Assembly: GCA_009602725.1 (NCBI GenBank)
Contig: WELB01000086.1
Span: 378,000-441,999 of the forward strand
Origin: Spirogloea muscicola
Lineage: Eukaryota; Streptophyta; Zygnematophyceae; Spirogloeales; Spirogloeaceae
Length of the DNA stretch: 64,000 nucleotides
Direction of reading: 5' to 3'
Positions within the stretch are counted from its first letter, which is position 1, and each line of letters begins with the position of its first letter. This document shows, one piece after another, positions 54,422-64,000 of this stretch. The position numbers and the translations under genes were made by a program. The notes beneath the pieces are model-generated. The model had not been told where the DNA came from. It worked only from the letters and a program-made list of their open reading frames with translations, and ran no database searches.

Positions 54422-54433
54422 CCTCTGAAACCA
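54422..54433 (-). promoter_or_regulatory. primer-binding site with one mismatch
   Basis: Minus strand TGGTTTCAGAGG, against TGGTATCAGAG elsewhere. Three bases separate it from the LTR edge. Confidence 0.75.
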
Positions 54434-54436
54434 AAT

Positions 54437-54936
54437 TGTAAGGAACCTCGCCCAACACATGCTTTCAGGGTGAGCAGTCCTTGTTGAGTTCGGTTGTAGG
54501 GGGTTTAGGGATCAACCCACTACAAAGGTAAAGGACTAGCGCATCGGCGCAGCCGAAGACAGGCCCCGCGGCACCGCCGTCCGGCGGCGACTCCACCTCC
54601 TGGGCGCAGGCCGGCGCAGCAGGCTCCGCAGCAGAGTGCGGCGGCGGCTGCGGCGGCGAGCAGCGGCAAGGCTGCTTCCCGGGCTTCACCGGTTCGAACT
54701 CCTCTCGAGCCTCAGCCCCAAGGCTCTTCGTGCTTCCCCGTGCCACCCCCCCTCTAGGGGTAAGAGCGGGTCGCCCCCCATGGCCCACCTTGCGGCGAGC
54801 CAAAGATCCTCCTTTGAACGGGTGGATCCTGGCGAGGGGTATTTCTGGACGGGCCACCTGGGCGGGCCACTTGCCCCAAATGGCCGGTCATGTAAAAACA
54901 ACAGACCCGGCTTAATCAAACGGCTGGATCATTACA
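54437..54936 (-). repeat. right (5') LTR, 500 bp
   Basis: Plus-strand view starts TGTAAGGAACCTCGCCC and ends GGATCATTACA, then CGGGG. Confidence 0.88.
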
Positions 54937-54941
54937 CGGGG

Positions 54942-57798
54942 CCTCGGACCGTACTTAGCTACATACAGTGAAGAAAGCTACCGGTACCGTTTGGGACTTT
55001 TTATCTGTAGATACAATACAGTCAGTAAATTATCTCCTCAAGACAAAGTGCCTTGCCAGACGTTGGTCCGTGAGGCGGCTCAGCGGAAGCGCGCCGGGTG
55101 CTGAGACATCTTTGCGCAGTGAGCCAGCAGCGACCAACGCCATTCATCGACTGCCTGATCTTCTGAGGACCACCTGCTGCGTTCGCCTACTTGAGGTGTG
55201 GCTTGAGCCTGCAGCCTTTGTGCGGTAAAGGTTAGTCGCGTGGCCAGCATGGATCGTATGCATCGGTCTTGGTCATATCTGCGGCTGTCTGCCTGCCTGC
55301 TGATTGGAGGTGTTGAGTTGTGCGCTGCCTTGCTTGCTCGCTCGCTGGTGCACCACTCTTGCGATGCCCTGTATTGCAGTATGGAGTGTGATGTATGCTG
55401 ACTGCCGGAGCCTGAATGGACCACTCGGTGTTCTTCAGAAGCATGGAGTCGCACACGTCCAGTGCGCGACGGGGCACGCCCAAGAGGGGCACGCCGCTCC
55501 GGGGCAAGCCCAAGAGGGGCACGCCCAAGAGAGGCACGCCCAAGAGCGGCACGGCCAAGAGGGGCAAGCCGAGCCCGGAGCCGCGGGCCAAGAGGGCCTG
55601 TCGGCTGGGAGGTGCAACGCATGGCACTCCTCACGCAGGATCTGGCAGCAGTCCAGCCGGCGATGGACCCAGCTCACTACCGCCTCCGTGCGAGGGTGTC
55701 CGTGGAGCAGCACGCCCACCTCGTCCGGCTGCGGGCCGGAGAGCGGCGTATGCTGGAGCTCGATGCCGCGGTGCATCTGCTGCGCAAGAGCCATGGCAAC
55801 CCAGTGCATGGACGTGCGACGGCCCACCCACCACGGCAATTACCGGTCAGGACGATCGGGGTGGCTCTAGGCGTGGCTAAGCGAGATGTCGGAGTGGTTC
55901 GACACCAAGGAAGCGGATGCGACGGCAAGAGTGCCGCTCGCTGCGACCTACCTCGAAGGGGAGCCTCGTGAGTGGTGGGACACCCTCAAGCAGTCTACGA
56001 CGCCCGATGAGTTTAACACCTGGGAGTTATTCTCCAGTTCACTCATATCGGCCTGCGGCGATCCACATGCGGAGCTTCGCGCCCGCGACGAGTTGGACGA
56101 CCTCCGCATGGGCGAGAGAAGCGCAGACTTCGAGCCGTATGTGCGGCGCTTCAGGCTGCTGCTTTTCAAGCTAAGCAGTGAGCCGATGAAGGCGGTGGAC
56201 CAGTGCCAGCGATTCAAGGCTGGGCTGCCTCCCAATATGCACACGTGGGTTGCGGTGGATTTCGCAACGTCACTGGCATTTACAATCATTCCCAAGATGG
56301 TGGAGCACGCCAGTAAGGTGCTCAGCACGTCGGACATTGGGCGTGGCAAGCGTCCCCTGCTTAGGCAAGTGGATCTTAAGAGGCAGACCGGGGCAGAAAG
56401 ACGTTCCTACCCTAAGGAGGGATTGGAGTCTCGTCCCCAAGGCGGCTTTCAGAAGCGGCGAGCGGAAGGAGGTGGTGGCTGCTATCGCTGCGGCGACAAG
56501 CATCATCAAATCAAGGACTGCCCGGCGGCAGGTCCATCTTTCTCGAGGCCACGTCCACAGCGGCCGATGGGCCGGGACAAGGGCAACTCCAAGGGCAAGC
56601 GTGAGTGCCTGACCCTTGCCTTTGAGAGCAATCTCATTTATCCAGATGCACGTGCGCTGTTTGATCTGGCTGGCATAGCTTGCCCGCCAACCAATGTACC
56701 GGTTGTGCGCTCCATTCCTGCTTTGTTGCAAGGTCTGGAGGCCGGAGGGCCTCTATTTGTGTGGCGTGCCCACAATGATTTAAGTGGCTGCAGATGTCTA
56801 TCTGAGCTGGCCTGCGCGCCGTCGGCCAGAGGAAAGTCTGTTCTTCATTGTGCCTTGCCGGCGCGGCGTGATGCATCAAGCTCCGCCGGGGATGTCACTC
56901 TTGTGCTCGCATGAGGCGGGACACAGGCTCCTCAGGAATAGGAGTGATCATGCTCAGACCAGGCCTTACATAGCAAATGTCGGGGTCTATGTCGCCAGCA
57001 TTCAACTTCTTGGCAGCAGTGTACGTGGGTGACACACTGCGTATTTGAGGGGCTGGTTGCTGATGCACCGGTCAAGATCCTCATGGACTTAGGGGCCTCG
57101 GTGTCCTTCATATAATTTGGTGTATTCCACTGGCCTGAATTTGCAAGCAGATGCTTTGCCTAGAGTGACATTGGCCGATGGCCACCCCACTAATGTGCTG
57201 GGTCTATCCAAGGTTCCCCTTCGCATTCAGCAATACAAAGCCGACGTGCCTCGTTACGCCATTGCGTTGACTGCTGCTTTTGTTGTGATATTAGGTGATG
57301 ACTGGCTTTGTGCCACATCTGCATGCCTTGATTATGAACGCCAAACTTGCACTTTACAATGTGGCGCACGGCGCTTTGTCCTTTGCAAAAGGCTTCTCTG
57401 TGTCCCGCCACTGATGCAGGGCTTCCATTCTGCTGTTCCCCATGCAGATGAAGCGGTTGATTCACGAGAACACTGTGCAGATGCATACCTTGTGGTGGTG
57501 GCGTTCTATCATTGACCGAAACCCGTTGCCTCGGATATATGATCTGTTCGATTGGCTTGCAGGGGCTCCTGTGTTTGGCTCCCTGGACCTGGCAAGTAGG
57601 TATCACCGAATTCGAATCACACCTGCGGATGTTCCAAAGTCGCCGATCCGTACGCCGCTTGGACACTTTCAGGTCAAGGTGCTGAGCTTTGGTCTGACCA
57701 ATGCACCAGCTACGTTCCAGGCTGTGATTACGATCGTTTTTGGCCCCCTGTGCAGGTTTACTGGACGACGTACTGGTGTTCAGCAAAACGCCGGAGGA
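54942..57798 (+). pseudogene. plus-strand gypsy: leader, gag, protease, RT start
   Basis: Leader 54942-55460; gag from about 55462 (VNTR at 55470-55570) to 56914. One long frame (55886-56914) has VPLAATYLEGEPREWWDTLK, FEPYVRRFRLLLFKLSSEPM and an intact knuckle CYRCGDKHHQIKDC (56480-56521). The protease at 57075-57380 reads ILMDLGASVSF, so DSG is DLG, and a stop follows within ten codons. RT resumes at 57520 ([31 protein letters not shown]) and stops at 57798, before YLDD, where an LTR begins. The part from PQKRG to the RT start is shortened. Confidence 0.85.
55470..55575 (+). repeat. 15-bp minisatellite in gag
   Basis: About seven units of GGGCACGCCCAAGAG, the same repeat as at 53735-53825 in inverse orientation. 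Confidence 0.85.
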
Positions 57799-57799
57799 T

Positions 57800-58345
57800 C
57801 ATTCAGCGATCCAGCCGTTTGGTTAAGCCACACGGTGCTCTCAGCGTTACATGACCGCTTGCCATTTGACGGCAAGTGGCCCGCCAGGTGGCGGGCTGGC
57901 TGGCCGGGCAAGTGGCCCGCTCAGGTGCGGGTCCCGCCCGTCCTGGAATAATCTTTGGCCCGCTGTAATGCAGGCCATGGCGCAACCCGCTCACACCCCT
58001 GGAGGTGGGGTGGCACGGGGAAACCCCTACGAGCCTTGGGCTGAGACCCGTCATGAGTCCGGACCTGTGAAGCTCAAGGGCAGCAAGAAAGCCTTGCTGC
58101 TGCCTGCCGCCGCAGCCGCCGCCGCAGCCTGCTGCGGGGCTTGCTGCGGGGAGCCCGTGGCTGCGCCCCTTGGAGGACAGACGCCGGCTTGCGTTCCAGG
58201 AGGTGGAGTCGCCGCCGGACGGCGGCGCCACAGGGCCTGTCTTCCACTGCGCCTATGCGCGAGTGCTTTGCCGTGTAGTGGGTTGGTCCCTAAAGCCCCA
58301 ACAAGCCGAACTTAAGAAGGACGACTCACCCTTAACTGCGTTGAA
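57800..58345 (-). repeat. solo or truncated LTR
   Basis: Inverse of the 37681/54437 LTR type: GATCCAGCCGTTTGGTTAAG near 57812, GGCGCCACAGGGCCTGTCTT near 58225, and CCGAACTTAAGAAGGACGAC near 58308. It interrupts the RT to its left. No internal region is attached on the right. Confidence 0.75.
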
Positions 58346-61300
58346 AGCTTGCCGAATGAGCCATTCTAGGCATGTCTGGCATGCTGCTCCGGTTGCTCAG
58401 CCAATTCTGACCGTGTACCTGCCATCGTATTTACGGCACAGCCAACGTCTTGCTGATAGATTACACCTGTCACCTCCGCTTTTACCTCCTCCATCTGCGG
58501 TTGTTGCTCTCTCATTGGTTTTTGCTTTAGCTCCATGGGACTTAGTAGTGATTTGCTCGCTTCCATGCCAAAGCTCGACGAGTTCGACTTATCCCAGCCT
58601 ATATTGACCGCTGCTCTCTGTCCTCACCATCTTCATATTCAGCGGCTAGGCCACATTCCCAATATCCGACATGCCAAAGCTGCTGTACAAGAGAAGCTTC
58701 TTCACCTCGTCCGTGGCTGCTTCATCGACTTAAAAATAGAGAAGAGATGCTTCAGCTTTTGCGGTGAAGGCAAAGGAAGTCAAGCAAAATAAAGGAGCAC
58801 GCTATGAGTTTAGACAGGTCTAGGGCTCGGTATGCGAAAGACTTGATTATTTCATTTCATACCAGAATGTCTGGTAGCAGCGCCTACATCAATTAGCAGT
58901 TTGCCAAGGTGATGTTCACTCAACATGAAGACTTGCTCGTGCTGGTAATCTCAGCTGTTGGAGTGGGGAAGGAAGAGCCAAGTGGTGGATTTTAGATAAA
59001 GGATACTGGGCCCTCGGAGAACTCTCGAGGATTCTGGGCCCTTGGAGAACTGTTGCGGATCCGAGTGAAGAGAGATCGGAGCAGCAAGACATCAAGTTGG
59101 GGTGATCAAAGTGTCACGGAGGCTCTGGACAAATTCGGCATGCAAGTCTGCGATCCCGTTCCACCCCACACCATGGCCAACAAACCTCAAGCAAGGATCA
59201 GCAACGGATAATAGTAAAGGTGTGCAACAAATGGCCGAAATTACCTATGGGATTTGGTGTATTCGATGTTCGATGTTAAAGTATCCATGTTTATCGCCGA
59301 GGCAGTCTGACCAGATATAGCAGTGTCCGGGTAGTAGCGAGTGTGTCCAGATTAACGACCGATCATCTCTAGAAAATGGGAGTGATTGAACCATTTGCTC
59401 TTAGAGTGCAATTGTGATGACAAGTGGGGGCAGTCTGCCGGACCCGTTAAAGTGCGCAAACGCGCGATGGAGGACACTGCGTGGAGAAGACACATCGCTA
59501 CAGATTATACATGTAGTCGATAGGTGCAACATTGAAAGTCGCCATGCTACTGATGTACCATAATAGATCGCCATGACCATACACAAGATCCACTCATGTC
59601 AAAGCCCAACACCAGCCACCCTCCAGCCACATCTGTCAACGATGGCAGCATCATACTGCAATGATATTGTTATGACCTTGGCTTAAGTTGGTTAGGAGCC
59701 AGTGAGAGCTTTAGCAACTATGCATAAAATTGCAGGACAAGCTGTACCACCCATTGAGGCATCACATGTTTGAAATGGTACGACGAGGAGAGCACAATGA
59801 TGATACAATTGAGATTGACCTCCCATGATTTGGCATGACTGCATTGCACGTTAACGAAGATACCATGGTTATATCCTCGACATCGGCTTGTGAAATTACA
59901 AGCCTGTGTGCCATCAACTCCCTTAAGCAGAATGGCATTCACCAACAAGTGGATGACATACATTAACCCACACATAGTAGGATGGCATCATGGGCCAACA
60001 GGTATAAGAGCCTCCAAGGATGGCCCAAGAGGTTGTGCTGGCAGAGCCTTCAATATTGAAGCATGTCGACGCAATTGCTCAGCATTTTCGAATTGCAACT
60101 GCCATACTGATCCTCTTCTGAATGACACCTTGAGCAAGTTGTCGTTTTGACTGGCGTCCTGCTTATGCACAGAAAGACACTCGCTGAGGCCCATCAAGCG
60201 CGTCACATTGCTACAAACAATTGCTACAAGCTTATTGTGACACTTTCATTGGCAGTCAATGGTTGCTGCCTAAAGGATCCCAATTCGAGGGCTCGGACAC
60301 AATCTTGGAATGGCAAGTCGTTATTCAAATCGTCAGAGTCCACGGTGCTTTGCAATATGAGTGCTTATTTTGCAGATGCAGATGTCTATCCAGTTGGTTC
60401 ATAAACTGAAACAGGTGGCATAAGCATATCAGCAAACTCACCAATCGAATCACATTATGAAGGTTTTCCTTGCACAGCAACAGGAAGTACACTGTGTGTT
60501 GAGGATCCGGCGTAGAGAAGGACGACCCCAGCAATGGCCATTGTTCTCGGCACAGGGCAAGGGTTTGAGACGTTGCTACCAATATCTGCAGCTCCCAAGT
60601 GAGACCTGCAGCAGAGGACTGCTAAAAGATCACTACACGTCGACCTGAGAAGCTTTTGCAGCTGCCAAATAGGGCCTGCAATAGGGACTGATTCTTGTCA
60701 CCTTGGGAAAATAACTAAGCAAGCAGTAAAAAATCTTAATCATGAATAGCTTCCAAGACAACGGCCAAGTGCAGTACCTGGTGGCCTCCGCACATGTAGC
60801 ATTGTGTACAAGTGCAGGTTGAGCGGCCGGAGCTCACCCAGACACTGTTGAAGCCAATTGAGCTGTTTGGCCTCCCAGCTGACAAGTAACCACGCCAACT
60901 GTGTTGTCAAGAGTGATGCTGTCATCCAAAGATACGCCACAACACTGCTATGTGGTCCAGCAGCAACAACAAGGCGGCTCGAAGCCTACCTCTCAATAAC
61001 AAGCGGCAACGGCTCAGCCTTTGATCTTTCCACGAGCAAGCTCAGAAGCTCTGCAGTGACACTTGCATCTTGCAATAGGACGACGTAAGAGGCTGCCACC
61101 CCCACATCCAGCCTGCATGTGGCAACGTGATGCATCACATGTTTACAGACGAGTATGTGTGAAGGACGCGGACATACACTACAGCAACCAAAGACCCGTC
61201 AACATGCTACACAGGCAGCGAAGCAGTGGGGATTGCAAAGCATGATATAGGAAAGTTCCTATAGCCTGCCGTTGTGCTGGGCACCAACAACTCAAAGTTC

Positions 61301-61490
61301 TAAACAGCTCGGTTTTTTACATCCGTCTCACCTGAGCACTTGCCGATTGAGGCCAATGCAAAGCCTGCGCAGGTCTACTGTGCAGTGATTTGCCATCACA
61401 GATAAGGAAGGCTCTGCATGCCTGCCACTGTGTCATCAGGACTGGAGCTGGCCCCCATCTTGTTCAAGATGGAAGGCAAAGAAATTTGTA
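58346..61490. other. no recognisable gene
   Basis: Moderately AT-rich, unlike the flanking repeats. Only short frames without recognisable domains. ATTCTGGGCCCTTGGAGAAC echoes GATACTGGGCCCTCGGAGAA within 60 bp (near 59003-59050), a small local duplication. It may hold introns or regulatory DNA of a gene that I cannot see. Confidence 0.4.
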
Positions 61491-61739
61491 TCACAGTGGA
61501 GGAAACGGACGCCGACTGAAGCAACAGATAAGTCCGGCTCGAGATCGTCTCACCAGGCCTATGTGAAAGGAGTGAGACACTCGTGTCCTCCTGCAGGAAG
61601 TAGAGGTGCCACTTGGAGCTGAGCAGGAGTACTGCAGGCCTGTGGGAACGCCAACTTCAGTATGTGGTTTACGGCCCCATGGCCGGGCAAAAGTCCAACC
61701 ATCGAGGCACGACAGGAAGCAGGACTGCTGGGTTTCCTT

Positions 61740-63871
61740 ACCTTTCGTGCCGGCCATCCTCCCAGAGTCGCAGGCATGTGCACCGCACAGCACGCAGGCA
61801 CCGCTCCTCACGCTCGCGATCAGCAATTGTCTTGTGGAAAAGAGCAGCCAGGGCTGCCTCATCGGCGTCATGGGCGTCATGATGGGCGATCGGGCCTGGG
61901 GACACAGCAGGGGTGCTCGCCTGGCTGCCGAGGTGAGGCGACAGGGCCTCCCAGGCAGCAGGCCACACGTGCCGCACAGCAGGCAGCCGACGGCCAGCCC
62001 TCGGGCCTAGCGGGGAGGACGGCAGGGAGGGCGAAGCTGACGAGGGCGCCACCAAGGACCCGTCCATCCACGCCATGCGCCGCGCTCGGCGAGGGGGGGG
62101 CCGCAGCTGGCCTCCCCCCTCCCTGCTGCCTTCGAGACCATTGCCGTCGGCTGCCAGCTCTCCGCCCCCGGCAGCCTGCGCGACCATGTCGTCATTGTAC
62201 AGGAGCCCCACCTGGCCGCCGCCCGCCGTAACGTCTTCCGGCCAGGGCAGTATGAGCGAGTGCTCGCCAGCAAAGGGTGGCAATGTATGGTCGGCCGATG
62301 GGGACCCCACTCGTATGCGCAGCCCGTTGCCAGGCCCGCTGCTGGAGGAGCCCGGTTGCTGTCCCCCTGCGCCAGCCCGGTGGTCATGCTCGGCGGGTGG
62401 AACTGTGTCTGCGGAGATCTTCGAGGATTCCGCCTGCCATACGGCAGCCACGAGAGGTGCTTGCGAGCGTGCGGCCAGCCTCGCCGAGAGCAAGCTGAGC
62501 TCCGGGCTGCTGCCGACGCTGTTGCCGCTGTCAGACCAAGCTACGTCGCTGCTGCTGCTGCTGCTGGCGCTGCTGCCACCGTTGCTTCGGTGGCCACCAT
62601 CCTCAGCGCCCCAAGCCACATCTCCTTCTCCGAGAGCCGTGTCCTCCACATCGTGCCGCCGCACGAGCAGGTCGGGCTCGTAGTGTGGTGGAGTGGGGGG
62701 CGTGCCTGGCGGTTCATGGGGCCGAGACGCAGCGGCAGCAACATCCTCCAAAGTGCACGATGCAGACAAGCCCTCCAAGCCGCCGTCTTCGTGCCCGCTG
62801 AACACCCCCAAGTGTCCACCCCCCCCAGCATCAGGTGCACCTCCGAAATGCCCCAGGCCGCCGTCCCACCCCAAGGGTATGCCGGCTAACGCACCGACCA
62901 GTCTGCTGCGCTGCTCACTGTCGTCAATGGCATCATGACTCTCTCTCAGTGCTCTCTCATGTTGGCAATCGCCACCATTGGCTGCCTCCTCCGGTTCCTG
63001 CACAAATGTGTCGAGGGCGCTGTCTCGCAGGCCTGCAGGCTCCCTGCACCCACCTTCGCTCTCGTCTTCACGCAGGCCTGCACTGCCTCTGCTGGGCACT
63101 CGGTGGCCGCCGCCGGCTCCCAGTAGCCAGCACTCGTCCAGCAGCTCCACCCAGGAGGGGCCCGGAGATGCCGGCGGCCCATCGCTCGCCGCCACGAGCC
63201 AGTCTGCCGGCCCTCTGCCTCCCCAGGAAGACAGCTGCGCCTGTCGACGCTCCCAAGCGCTCGCCGGCTTGCCGTCCAGGACGAGCTGCGCGCGGTCCAA
63301 TGCCAAGCCATCAGCGTGCGGGCAGCAGCAGGTATGCCTACGCGGGCTGGGCGATCCTTCTGGGCCTGACCTCAGGGCGGCCGCCGCCGAGCAGGCAGGC
63401 CAAGGCTGCGTCACGGAAGCCGGGGAGCAGGGTGACGGGGTTGCCCGCCAGCGCGAGGTCGCGCAGGCGCGGCAACGCGCGCAGGCGCGCCACCTCCGGC
63501 ACGCTTCGCACGAGGTTGTGCGCCAGGTCCAGGCCCTCCAGCGAGGTGAGGCGCTGGAGGCCGGCGGTGGAGGCCACGGCGTTGCCGCGCAGGAGCAGGG
63601 TGCGCAGGCCGGCGAGCGCGGCGGGCAGCGCTTCGAGGCTGGCGATGCGGTTGGCGCTGAGGTCCAGGAGGCGCAGGCGCGGGCAGGCGTGAAGGTTGGC
63701 CGGCGCGGCGACACGGTTGGCGCTGAGGTCCAGGGCCTCGGCGGCGGGCAGCAGCGTGAGCGAGGCGTCGAGATGCGCGAGCGCGTTGGCGGGACAGGCG
63801 AGGTGCGCCAGGCGCGGCCACTGCTGCCCGGGGTCGCCGCCGTGGATGGGCGCGCCGCGGCGCGCGAGCAC
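61740..63871 (-). CDS. SDS22-type LRR protein, STK11IP-like (partial)
   Basis: GC-rich (coding third positions mostly G/C), unlike the other host genes here. 63871-63400 (minus) encodes about five short LRRs (AEALDLSANRV, LRLLDLSANRI, LRTLLLRGNAV, LEGLDLAHNLV, LRDLALAGNPV), preceded by HLDASLTLLP. After a frame change near 63330-63390 (intron or indel) comes LVLDGKPASAWERRQAQL, then about 450 residues of Ser/Gly/Ala-rich, probably disordered sequence and a charged end (HKTIADREREERCLRAVR). LRRs, then the LDGK block, is the arrangement of STK11-interacting-protein-like proteins; I give this as a likely match, not a certainty. GAAAG|GTAAGG at the apparent stop suggests the last visible codons end at a splice donor, so more exons may lie to the left. 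The true start is not visible (the first codon is GTG beside the T run). Confidence 0.6.
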
Positions 63872-63876
63872 GTGCG

Positions 63877-64000
<124 letters not shown>

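Larger units (their letters stand above)
48291..54936 (-). mobile_element. complete Ty3/gypsy chromovirus-type element with target duplication
   Basis: Both LTRs (48291-about 48797; 54437-54936), primer site, leader, gag, protease, RT-RNase H, integrase and chromodomain, all on the minus strand, about 6.65 kb. Flanking CGGGG at 48286-48290 and 54937-54941 is a perfect 5-bp target duplication. Pol carries several frameshifts and gag has a lost zinc ligand, so the copy is not autonomous. LTRs differ at many sites, so it is not a fresh insertion. Confidence 0.92.

Noticed and set aside
25249-57798. Possible endogenous retrovirus-like env genes
   Set aside because: No env-like frame with signal peptide and membrane span was found in any LTR element; gag-pol with chromodomain indicates ordinary Ty3/gypsy retrotransposons.
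61740-63714. Axonemal dynein light chain identity for the LRR gene
   Set aside because: SDS22-type LRRs are shared with dynein light chain 1, but that protein is about 200 residues, whereas this one has a long C-terminal region and an LDGK block after the LRRs.

Overview
The window looks like nuclear DNA of a green-lineage (streptophyte-type) eukaryote. The signs are a plant-style LRR receptor kinase, a second LRR receptor gene built from one-repeat-per-exon 72-nt exons with GT-AG introns, short arrays of the plant telomere heptamer TTTAGGG/CCCTAAA, and chromodomain-bearing Ty3/gypsy elements with a primer site matching initiator-Met tRNA. The species cannot be named from this. A charophyte alga or a non-seed plant fits best.

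Layout. 1-1955: 3' part of an LRR receptor kinase (three exons visible). 3165-9349: a graveyard of 3' fragments of a non-LTR retrotransposon, mostly on the minus strand. 9350-14382: the most complete copy, with two N-terminal zinc fingers, a duplicated 91-codon module, a Pro-rich linker, reverse transcriptase, a CCHC motif and a restriction-like endonuclease (RLE). It is disabled by frameshifts, carries a telomere-repeat insert, and contains a 218-base N gap. 14383-16110: more fragments and hairpin-rich tails. 16256-22298: an LRR receptor gene with signal peptide, LRRNT and at least 19 single-LRR exons, cut off before any kinase and followed by a 5'-truncated LINE. 22960-58345: nested LTR retrotransposons. 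These include one element with both LTRs and a matching 5-bp target duplication (48291-54936), one with a chimeric integrase/gag junction (30966-38210), several truncated or decayed copies on both strands, and a small non-autonomous LTR element (26885-30525) whose left LTR is split by a LINE at its TATA box. 58346-61490 shows no recognisable gene. 61740-63871 (minus) is a GC-rich LRR protein resembling STK11IP-like proteins. The window ends in 123 T.

Only three host genes can be supported, and all are partial in the window. Most of the sequence is retrotransposon. The least ordinary system is the RLE-type non-LTR family. It has at least two subfamilies, a conserved C-terminal segment after the endonuclease ending in LLTR(G/N)Y, 3' tails rich in GGGCTGGC...GCCAGCCC hairpins, and one copy carrying interstitial telomere repeats. 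Nearly every coding copy is broken. The longest intact retroelement frame is the RT-RNase H segment at 33552-34949 (minus).
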